A stretch of 64,000 nucleotides of DNA from Aldrovandia affinis (lineage: Eukaryota; Chordata; Actinopteri; Notacanthiformes; Halosauridae): positions 1,560,001 through 1,624,000 of the forward strand of contig JAINUG010000146.1 of assembly GCA_029706075.1 (NCBI GenBank), given 5' to 3'. Position 1 is the stretch's first letter; the number at the start of each line of letters is the position of its first letter. The notes below the pieces were generated by a model that was not told the DNA's origin, made no database searches, and worked only from the letters and a program-made list of their open reading frames with translations. A program made the translations under genes and the position numbers. Below, in pieces: positions 17,606 through 32,512 of this stretch.

Positions 17606-17998
17606 CCGGGCTGGCGGATAGCGTAGCGGTCTAGCGCACCACACTTTGGCTGGTCCAGTGTGGTGTGCGCTGCCTCTCAGGGACGCGGTTCGAAACCCGC
17701 GTCTCTACCAGACCGGCCCTGGTCGTCAGCCCCGATCGGAGGCGGCGTTTGGCTGTCCGCCTCCGGGGGAAGGGGGAGGGTGAGCCGGCACAAGTCCGTC
17801 AAGGAGCAGGTAAAAGGCGTCCGTGGTAGAATTCCATCTCGGAAGAGGCGGATAAAATCTGCCCAGAAATAGTGTCTCGCCCCGGAGGACCGGCGGCGGA
17901 CTTGTGGGGGACGGTGAAGTGAGATAAATAGAGGGTATAATTGGCAACCAAATTGGGAGAAAAACTGGGAAAATTTTGAAATATATATATTTTTTTAA
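17606..17998 (+). repeat. Complete family 2 SINE with target duplication
   Basis: The head is GGCTGGCGGATAGCGTAGCG with B box GGTTCGAAACC near 17687. The body includes GGGTGAGCCGGCAC and CCATCTCGGAAGAGGCGGAT, and the tail is GGGTATAATTGGCAACCAAA. Flanking direct repeats are AAAATAATGGAAACACC at 17592 and AAAATGGAAACAAC at 18003. Matching sites in the other units (36181, 43381, 48241, 58848) are uninterrupted. Confidence 0.85.
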
Positions 17999-19060
17999 TT
18001 ACAAAATGGAAACAACAAATGAAAAAGTCCTTATATTTTGGACACAATTAAGTTCTCTACAGATCTGCTCTTGACCAAGGACATGCTACATGTTACTGTT
18101 CAGTGATTTACAGTGTGTGCCCACGTTCATAGTAAACACAAGTTTGAGAGGTACAGCAATGTAAAATGAGTCAATGATCACCCTATTCTGTGATAGATAA
18201 AAATGCATTCGAGTTTCATAAATGTAGAAAGAAGATGAGGTACCAGTAAAACTCAGTGTAGTTGTGAGTAAACCCTTTTTGAGATTGTGAGCTGATGACC
18301 AGTCTCTGTTACTCTATTTTCCTAATCTGAATTCTGTGGAGAACATCAGCTCATAACTTTGAAGTTAGCACTGTTACAGCACAGCAGTGCCCGACTCTGC
18401 ATTCGGCACAACAAACTAACGTCTCAAGATTTAAATAAATGTAATCATGCACTCACATAAAATGATGCGCTAACTTTTCCCCATAAGATGAGGTTTTATT
18501 TTCTGTTTTACCAAAGATATCACTAGGGTGGTGTATCTTCAACCATCTCACGCCCGTTTTCATTTCTATCTCAAATAAGCCAGGTAATATTGACAAATTA
18601 CTTAAATACTGGAAGAGATTTGAACGCTATTTAACGTTTCACCGACTGGCTCCAGAAAAAGTCAAACATCTGTTACCTGATCAGAGCAAAGTGAATACTA
18701 CGTCAGACGATCGTTCTAAAACAATGAGTAAAGCTACGCAGTGTATGCAGATTTACGTACCAATTGTTTTGCACCATACCCCAACTTCTAAAGTAATTTC
18801 TGCAGTTTTTAAGCAAATATTTCGTCATAATTTAATGTTAAAGCACTCGATTTATTCATTGATTCGTCTAATTTCTTGTATAAGTTATTTGTTGTACAAC
18901 CAGACGGTTAGAAAATATTTCCTAAAATATAGGTAGCAACATCGCTGTTTTCTCTGTTGGTTTTGCTAAAATTTAATGAGTCATTTTGAACTTAGTTACA
19001 TCTTTGTGCCAACATTATAATGTGGAAGGAAGGGTTTTTTTCTTATTAAGGAAAACGCTT

Positions 19061-19215
19061 ACCTTGGCTCAAAATCGTTAGGCTTCCGCTCCTTCCAATG
19101 TCTGCGAGGCTAGTTAATGTTGCAACCCCCAGATTCAAGCGAACGAGCTACAAGTGTATCAAGCGAAAACATGCGACAGCGAAAAATGTACTTCCGGTGC
19201 AAAAATTGCGGATAT
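19061..19215 (-). promoter_or_regulatory. Z2 5' exon donor and ETS promoter motif
   Basis: A non-coding exon ends at 19063 with GAGCCAAG|GTAAGCG on the minus strand. An ETS motif (ACTTCCGG) lies at 19190-19197. The adjacent YY1-like element seen in Z4-Z6 is altered here to AAAAATTGCGGAT. Confidence 0.6.
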
Positions 19216-19445
19216 TTTCAAAGTAAAGGCAGGAATTAGTTCTCTCTTATTTGTAATATTATTTCAATACTGGGACAGGATTAAGATAATCCGGACATTT
19301 CATCGCATAATAACAGGAGCAGTAACAGTTGGTACTAGAATTATAATCTCAAAAACACGACAACATGCAGCCAACCCTTATTGTGGTAGGAAAAGTTGGA
19401 AGTTACAAACCGGAAGCCGAAAAACCTTATTGTAGCTACCTTTAG

Positions 19446-20202
19446 ATCAGAATCAGAATCAGAATCAGAATTATTTATTGGCCAAGTACGATGTACAAGG
19501 AATTTGCCTTAGTGCAAGGGTGTCAACATACAACCAAAACAATAACAAGAGCTTAGGAAAAAAAAGAAAAGAAAAGTGTAATAAAAATACAATACAATAC
19601 AATACAATATAATATGATACAATACAATACAGTACAGTGCTAATATACAAATACAAATACAAATATACAAATACAGTACAGATGATGGTTATGTACACAG
19701 TTAAGGTGCAATAGTGTGCAAAAGAGCAGAGTAGAAGTCACAGTTAACGGCACAGTTAAAGTGGGAGTGTGCAAGTGAACAGGGGGGGCTAGAGGAAGGG
19801 TCTTTGTTTATGAGGATTATGGCTTGGGGAAAGAAGTTGTTCAGGTGGCGTTTAGTCCTAGTCTTTAGGGCTCTCACTCTCGGTCTCCGCTGAGAGGGGA
19901 AGCGCTGTAAGAGAGAGTGGCCGGGGTGTGAGGGGTCAGCCATGATTTTCCCTGCTCTCTTCCTCATCCTGGATGTGTACAGATCTGTGAGGGGGGGGAG
20001 CTGGCAGCCAGTGATTTTCTCTGCATACTGTATTATGCGCTGTAGTTTCTGCTTAGAATGGGATGATGCAGAGCCGAACCACACGGAGATGGAGGATGTG
20101 ATGACTGATTCAATTATGGCTGTGTAGAATTGGACCAGCAGTGCTTGCGACAGCTTGAATTTCTAGCTGTCGCAGAAAGTACATGCGCTGCTGGGCCTTC
20201 TA
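19446..20202 (-). mobile_element. 5'-truncated LINE (L2/Rex1-like), copy B
   Basis: On the minus strand the end of a reverse transcriptase ORF is readable, with segments QYAEKITGCQLPPLTDLYTS and RKRAGKIMADPSHPGHSLL. A 3' region of AATAC-type repeats follows and the element ends in TTCTGAT repeats. A frameshift upstream of this segment shows it is dead. Confidence 0.8.
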
Positions 20203-21455
20203 GATTAGATTAGATTCAACTTTATTGTCATTGCACAAAGTACAGGTACTGAGACAACGAAATGCAGTTAGCATCTAACCAGTAGTGCAAAAATAGCAGT
20301 CAAGTTCAAGAGAGTATAACAATGTGGAGATAAATATGAAATAAAATAAAATAAAATAAACAGCATAGCATGAAATAAACAGTATAAATGTGAAATAAAC
20401 AGTAAGTGTAACAAGTGTAAACAGTATAAGCAGTGTGAACATTGAGAAGTGAATATGCTCCACATGTACAGTAAAAACAGTTTAAAAAAGATATGAAATG
20501 TATAAGGGTGGAGGGTAAACAGTCTGTGGCTGGGGGGGTGAGAGGTGTCCTTGGTGATGCTGTGCGCCCTTCGCAGACACCGCTTGTGCTGGACTGCCTC
20601 GATGGAGGGGAGTGAAGTAAGGGTGATGCGTTGGGCAGTTTTCACCACCCTCTGAGGTGCTTTCCGGTCAGAAGCAGTGACAGGACAGGACAGGCAGTGT
20701 GGTATAATGGTTAGGGAACTGGGCTTGTAACGTTAAGGTTGGAGGTTCAGGCCCCAGGTGGGATACTGCCGTTGTACCCTTGAGCAAGGTACTTAACCTG
20801 AATTGCTTCAGTTAATATCCAGCTGCATACATGGATTGTAAAGAAATGTAAAAACTGTAAGTCGCTCTGGATAAGAGCGTCTGCTAAATGCCTGTAATGT
20901 AATGTAATGTAAGAAGCAGAGCAGTTGCCATACCAGACTGTGATGCAGTTGGTAAGGATGCTCTCAATAGTGCAGCAGTAGAAGTTCACCAGAATCTGAA
21001 GAGACAGGTGGACTTTCTTCAGTCTCCTCAGGAAGAAGAGGCGCTGATGAGCCTTCCTGACCAGCGACAAGGTGTTGACGGACCAGGAGAGATCCCGTCT
21101 GCTGGTTGTCCCTGTCGAAGCGAGCATAAACGTTGTTAAGCTCGTCTGGGAGGGAGGTGTTGGTCAGTTTATGATCTGTAATGGCCTGGATGCCTTGCCA
21201 CATGCGTTGTTAAAGTGCTCCTCAATCCTCTGCTTGTGGCTGTGCTTGGCCCTCTTGATGCCCCTCTTCAGGTTAGCCCTGGATGAACTGTAGGCCCGCG
21301 CGTCACCCGACCCGACGAGTGTCTCGTGCCTTCAGCAGCAGGCGGACCTCCCTGTTCATCCACGGCTTCTGATTTGGGAACGTCGTAATTTGTTTGGTGG
21401 TGGTAACACTACTGATGTTGGGGTTGATGTAGCCCAGAACGGAGGAGGCATAAGC
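20203..21455 (-). mobile_element. LINE (L2/Rex1-like), copy A, interrupted by a SINE
   Basis: Minus-strand segments [33 protein letters not shown] and, beyond the nested SINE, VVKTAQRITLTSLPSIEAV and IKDTSHPP-like residues are typical of the C-terminal part of fish LINE reverse transcriptases. The 3' end shows CAACTTTATTGTCATTGCAC in plus orientation. It is internally deleted. The pair 19446-21455 is flanked by CTTTA-type repeats, and the same site is empty near 37555. Confidence 0.8.
20678..20911 (+). repeat. V-SINE-like element nested in the LINE
   Basis: The head GTGTGGTATAATGGTTAGGG is followed by GTACCCTTGAGCAAGGTACT, the conserved AAGTCGCTCTGGATAAGAGC core and an AATGTAATGTAATGT tail. 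Direct repeats AGAAGCAG flank it at 20670-20677 and 20912-20919. Removing it restores a continuous LINE sequence. Confidence 0.85.
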
Positions 21456-22449
21456 TTTACAGAGCTCTGAAAGAAAACTCATAGCAGGAGCGTTGCTAGA
21501 CTAAGCACTCCCATCCATAATACAATGAGGTTTTATTTTCTGTTTTACCAAAGATATAATTACGATGCGGTAGATGTAAATCGTATATCATCTACCCCCC
21601 CATGTTCAACAGAGTGCTGCCCCTGATATTCAACCATCTCCCGCCCAGTTTTATTTTTATCTCAAATAAGCCAGGTAATATTTACTACTTCCTGACAAAT
21701 TAGTTAAATACTGGAAGAGATTTGAGCGCTATTTAACGTTTCACCGACTGACTCGGGGAAAGGAAAACATCTGTTACCTGGTCAGAGCAAAGTGAACACC
21801 ACGTTAGAGGATAGTTCTACAAAGATGGGTAAAGCTGCGCAGTGTGGAGATTAACTTACCAATTGTTTTACACCAGACCACAACTTTTAAAGGAATTTCT
21901 GCAATTTTGACAAGTATGTGGTCGTAATTTAATGTTATAGCACTGGATTTATTCATTCATTCTTCTAATATAATTTATTGTGTAAGTAATTCTGCTATCT
22001 AGAAGGCCAGTTGCTCCTTAGTTTGTACTTTCTCTACTCGACTCAACCCCTCCCAACGGCATTTTGCACAGAAAACAAAGACAGTGAACCTAATATACAA
22101 TTTGTAGCAATTTATTGTACTGCAACTGATTATATTTCATTCGGTTTCCATAATACTTTATTATTCATTAGGCATGAAGAGCAGGTATACTTCAAAACAA
22201 CACAGGAGCTCTGAACAGAGGATGTTCAGAGGGAATATTTATGCACTGATAAGGAGAAGCGGGCAGCGGTTCAGTTCTTTGCACTCCCACATAGTTTCCA
22301 CATAGCCACAACGGCTTAATTCGGCCTCAACAGGTGCAAGTATCTTACAAATGTCAATGCACAATACAAAACTAGATAATAAGAAGACAGTCTCATGGGA
22401 AAGTATAAGACACACAGCTAGGGAAAGATAATACTTATTAAAATGTCAG

Positions 22450-22760
22450 AAAAGCATGTCTGGGTTACAACATTCGACACTGGCCACCGGGGTTCGATTC
22501 CCCGTCCCGCCAGAGCGGGCTCTGGCCAGGAGTGCCACCAGGGGGGCGGCGATTGGCTGTCCGCCCCAGGGAGGGGGGAGGGAAGCCGACATGACGTTGG
22601 CTGCACACATGAGTGGCCCTGTAGTACCAGGTTACGGTCGACGGCCTGGCGAGTGCCGTCTCGGAGGAGACATTACTTCGCCTTCGTCACTACCGGTCGC
22701 AGGACTACGGCAGCAAAACTCACATTACTAGGGTGAGACTGACATAAAAAATTGCGGGTT
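22450..22760 (+). repeat. SINE, family 1, 5' part shortened
   Basis: Starts within the tRNA-like head (GGTTACAACATTCGACACTG), has B box GGTTCGATTCC near 22490 and shares the body with the copy at 389-772. The tail is cut. Confidence 0.8.
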
Positions 22761-22764
22761 TGAG

Positions 22765-22935
22765 GCAGCATGCATGAGGCAGCATTCTGGACCAGTTGCA
22801 GTGGTTTGATGGCACAGGTCAGTAGTCCATACGTGAGATCACCAGGGCCTGGACCAGGAGTTTGGTCTCTTGGGCGAAGAACAGTTAGTTACTCCAGATG
22901 TTATGGAGGGAGAATCGGCAGGTCCAGGTGATAAC
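22765..22935 (-). mobile_element. L2/CR1-like LINE remnant in the Z3 3' fingers
   Basis: This contains GGACCAGTTGCAGTGGTTTG and GGGCCTGGACCAGGAG, also present in the longer LINE piece at 39392-39740. It separates the Z3 stop region from more 3' sequence. Confidence 0.7.
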
Positions 22936-22993
22936 TGCAATGCACTGTATGAGTTCTCTGGTGTATTTTCAGATGACTCTTCCCATAGGCAGA

Positions 22994-25903
<2,910 letters not shown>

Positions 25904-27456
25904 GTCTAAACCTGAGGAGGTGGGGCCTAAAAAGTTCCAGTCCAGATTCGATATGTCAAGAGTTATCCACCGCTCTTCTAAAAGGAAGGACAGAGACGGG
26001 AGGATATAGTCATCCACAGAGTTGGAGGGGAAGAGAATTTACAAACATCTTTTCGTAGTTGTAGCCGTTTTTGTTCTTAACCCTGAATAATAATGTAGCA
26101 ATCATCCTAGACATAGAGCTAGCATTGCTTACAAGTTAGCTAGCTAACAGGCCTCCATGTGAAGATAGCAATAGAATTTTCCCCCAATTTGGTGGCCAAT
26201 TGTACCATTTATTATTCCAACTACCCCAACTATTCCAACTAAGTTTGCTCACCAATGCACTAGTTCTCAGTGGTGTATGTTGGTCTTTGTTATAGCCAAT
26301 CTCTTGATCAATTAAGACTGTTGAAAACATGTGTGTAAGTTCTACTATAATTTTTTTCCTTAGACCTATTCAAACACAATGCAGGTTTGGCTCATTGTCA
26401 ATTGCTGTCACTGAACTCACATTTTCCACAAGTGGTTTAATTTCAGTGACCAGGCATCCACAGTTTCAACAATTTGGCCCCCACTGATTTCACCTGCCAG
26501 TCTACAACTGAATCAATTTAAAAAGTAAGGAATCGTGTGTCATATAGCACATTACAGAAAATGAGAGCATTAGTTGATCAGACTGATTTAAAGTCATGGG
26601 ATGTGAACATGGCACATTTATTGTTCATGGCATGCATAGCAATTTCTGACATAATATGGCCTTAATATGGTGCTTTAATAGAAATGGTGTGTCTAATTCA
26701 AAACAATTAACAGCTAGATAAAATTCAGAGGTTGCGATTGTGGTTGGAACCACTGCACGAGAGATCAAGTATGCGTGATTTACGTCAAATGAAAATATTA
26801 GCTGCATAATCTAAAACCCGCTGAATTTATGCTTGGATTTGTATAGGCAGCATACGTCTCACTAAGTACAGCCGCCAAATGCCTATTTGATTATTCAAAA
26901 TAACTGTCAATTTAGCGTCAGTGATTCGGTACACCCAATTCCCCAAAATTGGTTCATTCACGAACTGTACCTAACGGTGACTACATTTTCAACCAGGTCG
27001 CGCACGGTTTCATTGTTTTGCCCGCAAATAAGATGGGTAACATCTTGCCAGGCAAATTACTGAAATTCTGGTGATACAACGTTTCAGCGACTGCCTCCCG
27101 AAAAAGGAAAACAAATAGGCTACACATTCAATTGCAGATACATGGCTAGAACAGTAGACCGTAGCTCCAAAATGAGGAGCAGTCAAGCTACGCAATGTAA
27201 AGGTATTTAAACGCCGTTATTTCACACCTTTGTACAATGTATGCACGTTTAGTACTTGCCCCAAGTATGTTGTAGTAATTTAATTTAATATTCTAGCACT
27301 AGACACCGAATCTTTCTATTATAAGTAATTACTTGCAGTCAAACTAAATGGTTTGGAAACCGTAAAATATGGGTAGCTACACGACAGCTTTCTTGGTCGG
27401 TTTTTAGTATTGTTCCATTTGTTATGGCGGCCTTAAAATATGGGAAGAAAATGCAT

Positions 27457-27578
27457 ACCTTGGCTTGGCACCAGATCCGTTAAGCCCAAGCCTTATAAAT
27501 GTTGTTTCCCACAGCTTCACGTAAAGACGAGTTCCGTGAAGCTGTCAACTGACGCCAGCGACAAATGGAGACTTCCGG
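27457..27578 (-). promoter_or_regulatory. Z3 5' exon donor and ETS promoter motif
   Basis: A near-copy of the Z1 upstream region: 5' exon ending at 27459 (CCAAG|GTATGC) and ETS motif ACTTCCGG at 27571-27578. Confidence 0.55.
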
Positions 27579-27780
27579 TCGTGGAGTATTTCAAAATAAA
27601 AGCACCACTTATTCCGAACACACATTTTTATAATTATAGCAATGCTACAATATAAATTAATTTCCATGGACACAAATATGAAATAAAGATAATAAATTAC
27701 CATAAAAATGATAAATAATGAAGAACAACAAAGTATATTACATATATTTGAGCATACGCTCTATGCTATAAATGTTATAA

Positions 27781-28392
27781 ATCTGAACAATGTAAGGGTA
27801 TTATTTTTATATTGTACAAAGGAATTTTAATGATGAAAGGGCACTCAACACAAAATATTAAATTAAAATGGGAGAAAGAAAGTAACACAAGAACGGTTTA
27901 ATATCTGTGCCTTTCAATGGAAATGTACTAACTTGGAGGGTAATTGGAGGGAACACTGCTGGAAAAACATTATTAGATATTTTATCACCCCAGAACAGAG
28001 AGAATATCATACAGAGGAAAGTCCAAAGTGTTGGGGGTGGTGTGGAAGCCAAGGGGCAAATCATTATCATATTTTTGGAGGTTGCCCCAAGATATTGTCG
28101 TACTGGATGGACATATAAATAGCTCTCAAAGCAGTATTTGTAGTAGATTTTCCATTTGAACGCAACACACTATATTTGGGCAGTGTTTCTTTTGAAATGG
28201 AAGCTACAGATAGGTATTTGTTTGGGGTACTTTTGGCAGCTTGTAAGAAAACTATAACAAGAAAGTGGCTATTGCCGGATAAACCAACAATAGACACCTG
28301 GGTAGATTTGGTTAATTATATTTATTTAATGAAAAGTACTTTACAGATTACCAAATTTGTTATGGATTGTGTATGTAATCCCTATCAGACTT
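27781..28392 (+). mobile_element. L1-like LINE, ORF2 C-terminal remnant
   Basis: In broken frames the plus strand reads NCWKN-IIRYFITPEQ, GANHYHIFGGCPKILSYW, TLYLGSVSFEMEATDRYLFG and ACKKTITRKWLLPDKPTIDT. This order matches the C-terminal end of L1/Tx1-type ORF2 proteins with their Cys/His segment. Stops and shifts make it inactive. Confidence 0.8.
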
Positions 28393-29608
28393 GATTTTGT
28401 GCCAATCAGGTTTTACAGAGTGAAAGAAACTAAAATTAAGATATGCATTTGTACTAGTGAATTTATAACATCTCCCATGTCTAATTGTAGTAAACTCATA
28501 TTTGAACAAAAAAAAGGAAAAAGCTAGGGGAACAGATGTATAACCACACAAATAAGTATTTGTATAATGTAACCGTAAATAACCAATATGTGAAATAACT
28601 GTATTGTGATATGAATCGGTTTCACTGACTAAATAAAGAATAATATTTTTACAAATTCAATGACGTGACGTGTCCATTTTGGTGTCCAAAACATATTTAT
28701 AATATACAAAAATATATACTTTTTAATTAAAACTACATTATATAACTACATTATATGACTCAATTCACCCGTCTTTATTGACTAATAGTAGTTTATATCA
28801 TGAGTAATGGAAATTTAAGGAGCTATTGAGTTCAAAAGTGCCAAAATGTAATTTGGAATAGCTATACCTAAAATCAGTGCAAAAATGCTATAAAAAAAAA
28901 AAAAAAATAAAAAAGCCCAATAAAACCTTAAACCTACCCATTGGGCATAATTATGTGAGTGTTTGCATGGATAGATGAACATATTGTGAGGTTTCTGAAC
29001 TGAACTTTTTTATGCTTGAAAGACTTTTGTCCCCACATTGGGAATTTAGCCAATGTCATTCAGGATAAGACATTCAGGAGCAGTTCTACACCATAATGCA
29101 TTGTGATAGCCATGTGACAGGAAGTATCATCAGAAAGAAGATTCTCAAGGACCCACAGGCTGCGCAACAAGGTTAATGAAGTTCTCCTAAAATGGTAATA
29201 ATTTGACCTTTTAGTCAATGGTGCACTATGATACAAAATCATGTCATTCAGGATAACAATTTATTTGTTATCCCACAATGTAATTTGTTACTTTGAATGA
29301 CATATTTATAATTGTATCGTTTTTATGACTATTTTTAAGCTTGTATGCATAAAGTACATATTGTTTTATTAATAACATATTTAACATATGAATAAAAATG
29401 TTTTATGTTCAAGGCATATTTTGTCTTTATGTCTGTCCATAGTTAACAAAGGAGATGGCAACAGGGTCATTACCTTTATTGTTTTTGTTATGCTTAATGC
29501 TTAAAATGTTATATTTATTTCAAATAATTCGCATTGAATTAAAATCATAATGATTTATCAATGCTTTGCAAGTACAGTTTTGATGTTTTAAGGGAAATTC
29601 TGTTCTAG

Positions 29609-29716
29609 ATGCCCTTGTCCAACAAAGAGAGGGCTGAAAGGTTCAGGGCCAAGAAGAATGGAGATCCACTAGCTAGGGAGGAGTTTCTTGAGAGAAAGAG
29701 AGCAAGGTGTTACTGA
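29609..29716 (+). pseudogene. Small exon-like ORF with an ERAERFRAKK motif
   Basis: An ATG opens directly after a TTCTAG acceptor-like sequence and runs 35 codons to TGA. The peptide begins MPLSNKERAERFRAKKNGDP and continues with an EEFLERKRAR-type basic segment. Similar K/R-rich (S/N)KERxxxFRAxK segments start several uncharacterised fish proteins, some transposon-linked, as far as I recall. There is no downstream exon that I can see. Confidence 0.35.
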
Positions 29717-30227
29717 TGAAGCAGTTAAGCGACAAGTGCAGTTCAGTGAAAAGTTAACTTGAATTAAGACTAAGTTCTGTTAAGTTTACACTAATTTGCA
29801 CAGATATTTTAGTTACCATATCATACTATGTATTAATGTCAGACTAAGCTGTAGGCCCTTATGCATGGAGCAATGGTTGTTTACAATAGCATTTAGGAAA
29901 TATTCATACAATGGAAGTCATTTTGATTATAGCCTGCACTTTATCTCTATCATATACAGTATGTTGACAATTTTACTCAATCTACTTTTCAATGTTTGAA
30001 AATGTTAATTAAATATATACACAACATTCTAATGAAGGTAGAAAGAGCTTCAATTAGCATTTTCAACTCATTTACATTTTTCCCAATTTTTAAACCCTTA
30101 TTTGTCACTGACCCATATACAGATGAACAATTCTTATAAAACATAATACAATTTTAAACATTTACATAAAAACACTATATATAATACTATAACTATATAC
30201 AATAAAATGTCGATATTTGTGTGTGTG

Positions 30228-30420
30228 CTACCTCAGTACCGGAGGTACGGTCGATGGCTTAGTGAGTGCTGTCTCAGAGACGATGATACTTCGCCTTTGT
30301 CACTGCCGGTCTCAGGGCTACGGCAGCAAACTCACAATATGAGGGGGGGGACTGACATGAAAAATAGCGGGTCTAATTGGCTACTAAATTGGGAAAAAAA
30401 TGGGATAAAATCAGAAACTA
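30228..30420 (+). repeat. 5'-truncated SINE, family 1
   Basis: This contains GAGTGCTGTCTCAGAGACGA, CACTGCCGGTCTCAGGGCTA and the tail TCTAATTGGCTACTAAATTG, as in the copies at 389 and 1791. The tRNA-like head is missing. Confidence 0.8.
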
Positions 30421-31156
30421 TATATATATAAATAAATAAAATAATAAGTGTTAGTTTCATACCAGGAAGTGCTTTGTTCATTAGACAAACATTTTTGTTT
30501 TCTTGGGTACACACGACACCCTCACCCTCAAGATTTTATGATGAAAAAGAATCCGGTGAACATCAATAATAACTGTATTTATAAGGCGCTATTTTTACAT
30601 GGCGTACATTTTTACAAGCCCTTCAAAAAGGGCAACTTGCAAAAACTAAACATCCTGATGCGGACATGTGTATTGGCCAAACAGTGTAAGAGGCTGGACC
30701 CACCACTGAGGGGTGATTTGAGCTTGCAAACCCCTGGCCAAGGGGACCCGAGCTGCTAGTTGACCAACATTTCACCTGATGGATTAGCAGAAGCAGATGC
30801 AGTTCTCCACTATTTGCATTTATTAAACCAACCTTATACAGTATATATATTTTATTTTATTATTTGCCCTACCACCTTCCACCCCACCGGCTCTTTGGGG
30901 GACAACGTTACATGGATGCACAATGCTTTCTTACAACACATACCATGTTATCATACTTCATTACATCATTACATTTACATAAAACCTTTTTTCTCTTCTC
31001 CATCTGTTAAACCATTGTACCATTTATGGAGTGTGTGTCTGCGGTGTGTGTGTGTGTGTAAGTGAAGAAATTTAGAAACTATTATAATAATAGGAATAGT
31101 AGGAATACTAATATTTCCAAACACCATATATGCATAGACAGACATACACATATTTA

Positions 31157-31620
31157 AATATACAGGTAACTGCCAAAATGAATGAAACAACATATAGTGT
31201 CTTAGTAGGGCATTGGGTCACCATGGACTACCAGAACAGCAGCAATGTTCCTTGGTATATAATCTACAAATGTCTCTAACTATATTGATGGAATGCAACA
31301 TGTCTTCCACAAGAAATTCAGTCATTTGGTGTTTTGTTGATATATCTACAGTGAAATATCTTTGAGGTTGGGTGGTGTTTTTTTGCATCTACTAGTCTGA
31401 GGGCTCTCGTTAAGGTGAATGGAATGATGAACTCCAGCAAGTACCAAAACATTTTGGCCAAAACCCTGGTTTTCCCCTGCCAGGAGGCTGAAACTCAACC
31501 TTAAATGTATCTTTCAGCAAGATAATTATCCATGCATATCTCAAAACAAACCAAGAGATGGTTAACTGACCACAAAGTGACTGTTTTTGGACTGGCCTTC
31601 TCAGTTCTCAGTTTATTTAA
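31157..31620 (+). mobile_element. Tc1-like transposon remnant
   Basis: The segment starts TACAGGTAACTGCCAAAATG, then GGGCATTGGGTCACCATGGA and CAAGAAATTCAGTCATTTGG, as in a common fish Tc1 element. From 31412 the plus strand shows transposase-like residues in broken frame (MMNSSKYQNILAKTLV; SKQTKRWLTDHKVTVFG). The right terminal repeat was not found. Confidence 0.65.
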
Positions 31621-32512
31621 AATAATTTATAGGGGTATGAATAATGTATTTTTTGGGGGAAAAATATTACCTGTTAAAATCTTTTTCCTCTGAGCAAAAA
31701 ACAAAAACAAATCCCACATTCTTTAGCATACAATATAGCTAATTATTTCCATATGAATTCCTGAATGTATATTTAACTTAATTATTTATAATAAATCAGG
31801 CCTTATATTTAAAGCATCGATATTTACAGATCAAATGGGCCAAATCGTGAGAAACCAACTCAAAAATTAGTGGAAGGATAATACTGAAATAACTCATTTT
31901 CTTTTCATTTTTAAGATTGGTTAAAATGAATACAAGACAGAGGTGACAACTGATTTACACATCAATGACACTCAATTCATACTTCGGCAAAAACTATAAC
32001 ACAAAAATTTTTACAAGTGGGCTAAATCATGAGGTCGTTCGGGAAATGGAAGTTACAGTCTGTGAGATCAGTTTCCTGCAATCTGACTGGCTCTACCAAG
32101 TTTTAGCCAATGCTATGCCAATGGTTGACTTGTCTTGACAAAGTAGAGCCCTGAAATTTAGCCGGACTTCTCTCGCATCAACATGACGTCAACCTGGTCT
32201 GGCTCATAGTACCGTAATTTATGAGCCTGAAAACTGAGGCTACCTCTTATGTAGCCCATTATTCCACACAGCACTGTTCACATACTAACCACAACTTGAC
32301 CTCCCGACCTCTGCCCTTTCCAAGATTGCTTTGTCTCGATTCACAACCAGAAGACCGATGGAAGCTCTAGACATCAGATTGCATTAATGTCAATACAAAT
32401 CAGTGTTTCCTCATAGAACTCAAACATCCATTACTCTTCCCACAGTGGTATGAGTGAGTTTGTGTCTTCTCCGATGACTGGACTGAATTAAACTCTTCCC
32501 ACACTAGGAGCA

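Larger units (their letters stand above)
17211..22764. other. Z2 upstream and Z3 downstream flank
   Basis: Contains the Z2 upstream region with a SINE (17606-17998), 5' exon and ETS motif (19063-19197), a 2-kb LINE pair with a nested SINE (19446-21455), the 3' flank of Z3 (about 21470-22440) and another SINE (22450-22760). No gene other than LINE fragments was found. Confidence 0.6.
26018..32440. other. Z3 upstream and Z4 downstream flank
   Basis: 26018-27780 repeats the Z1 upstream region. Then come an L1-like remnant (27781-28392), about 1.8 kb of AT-rich unidentified DNA, a small exon-like ORF (29609-29716), a truncated SINE (30228-30420) and Tc1 fragments (31157-31620). From 31780 the 3' flank of Z4 begins, similar to 8940-9140 downstream of Z1. 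No complete gene was recognised. Confidence 0.6.
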
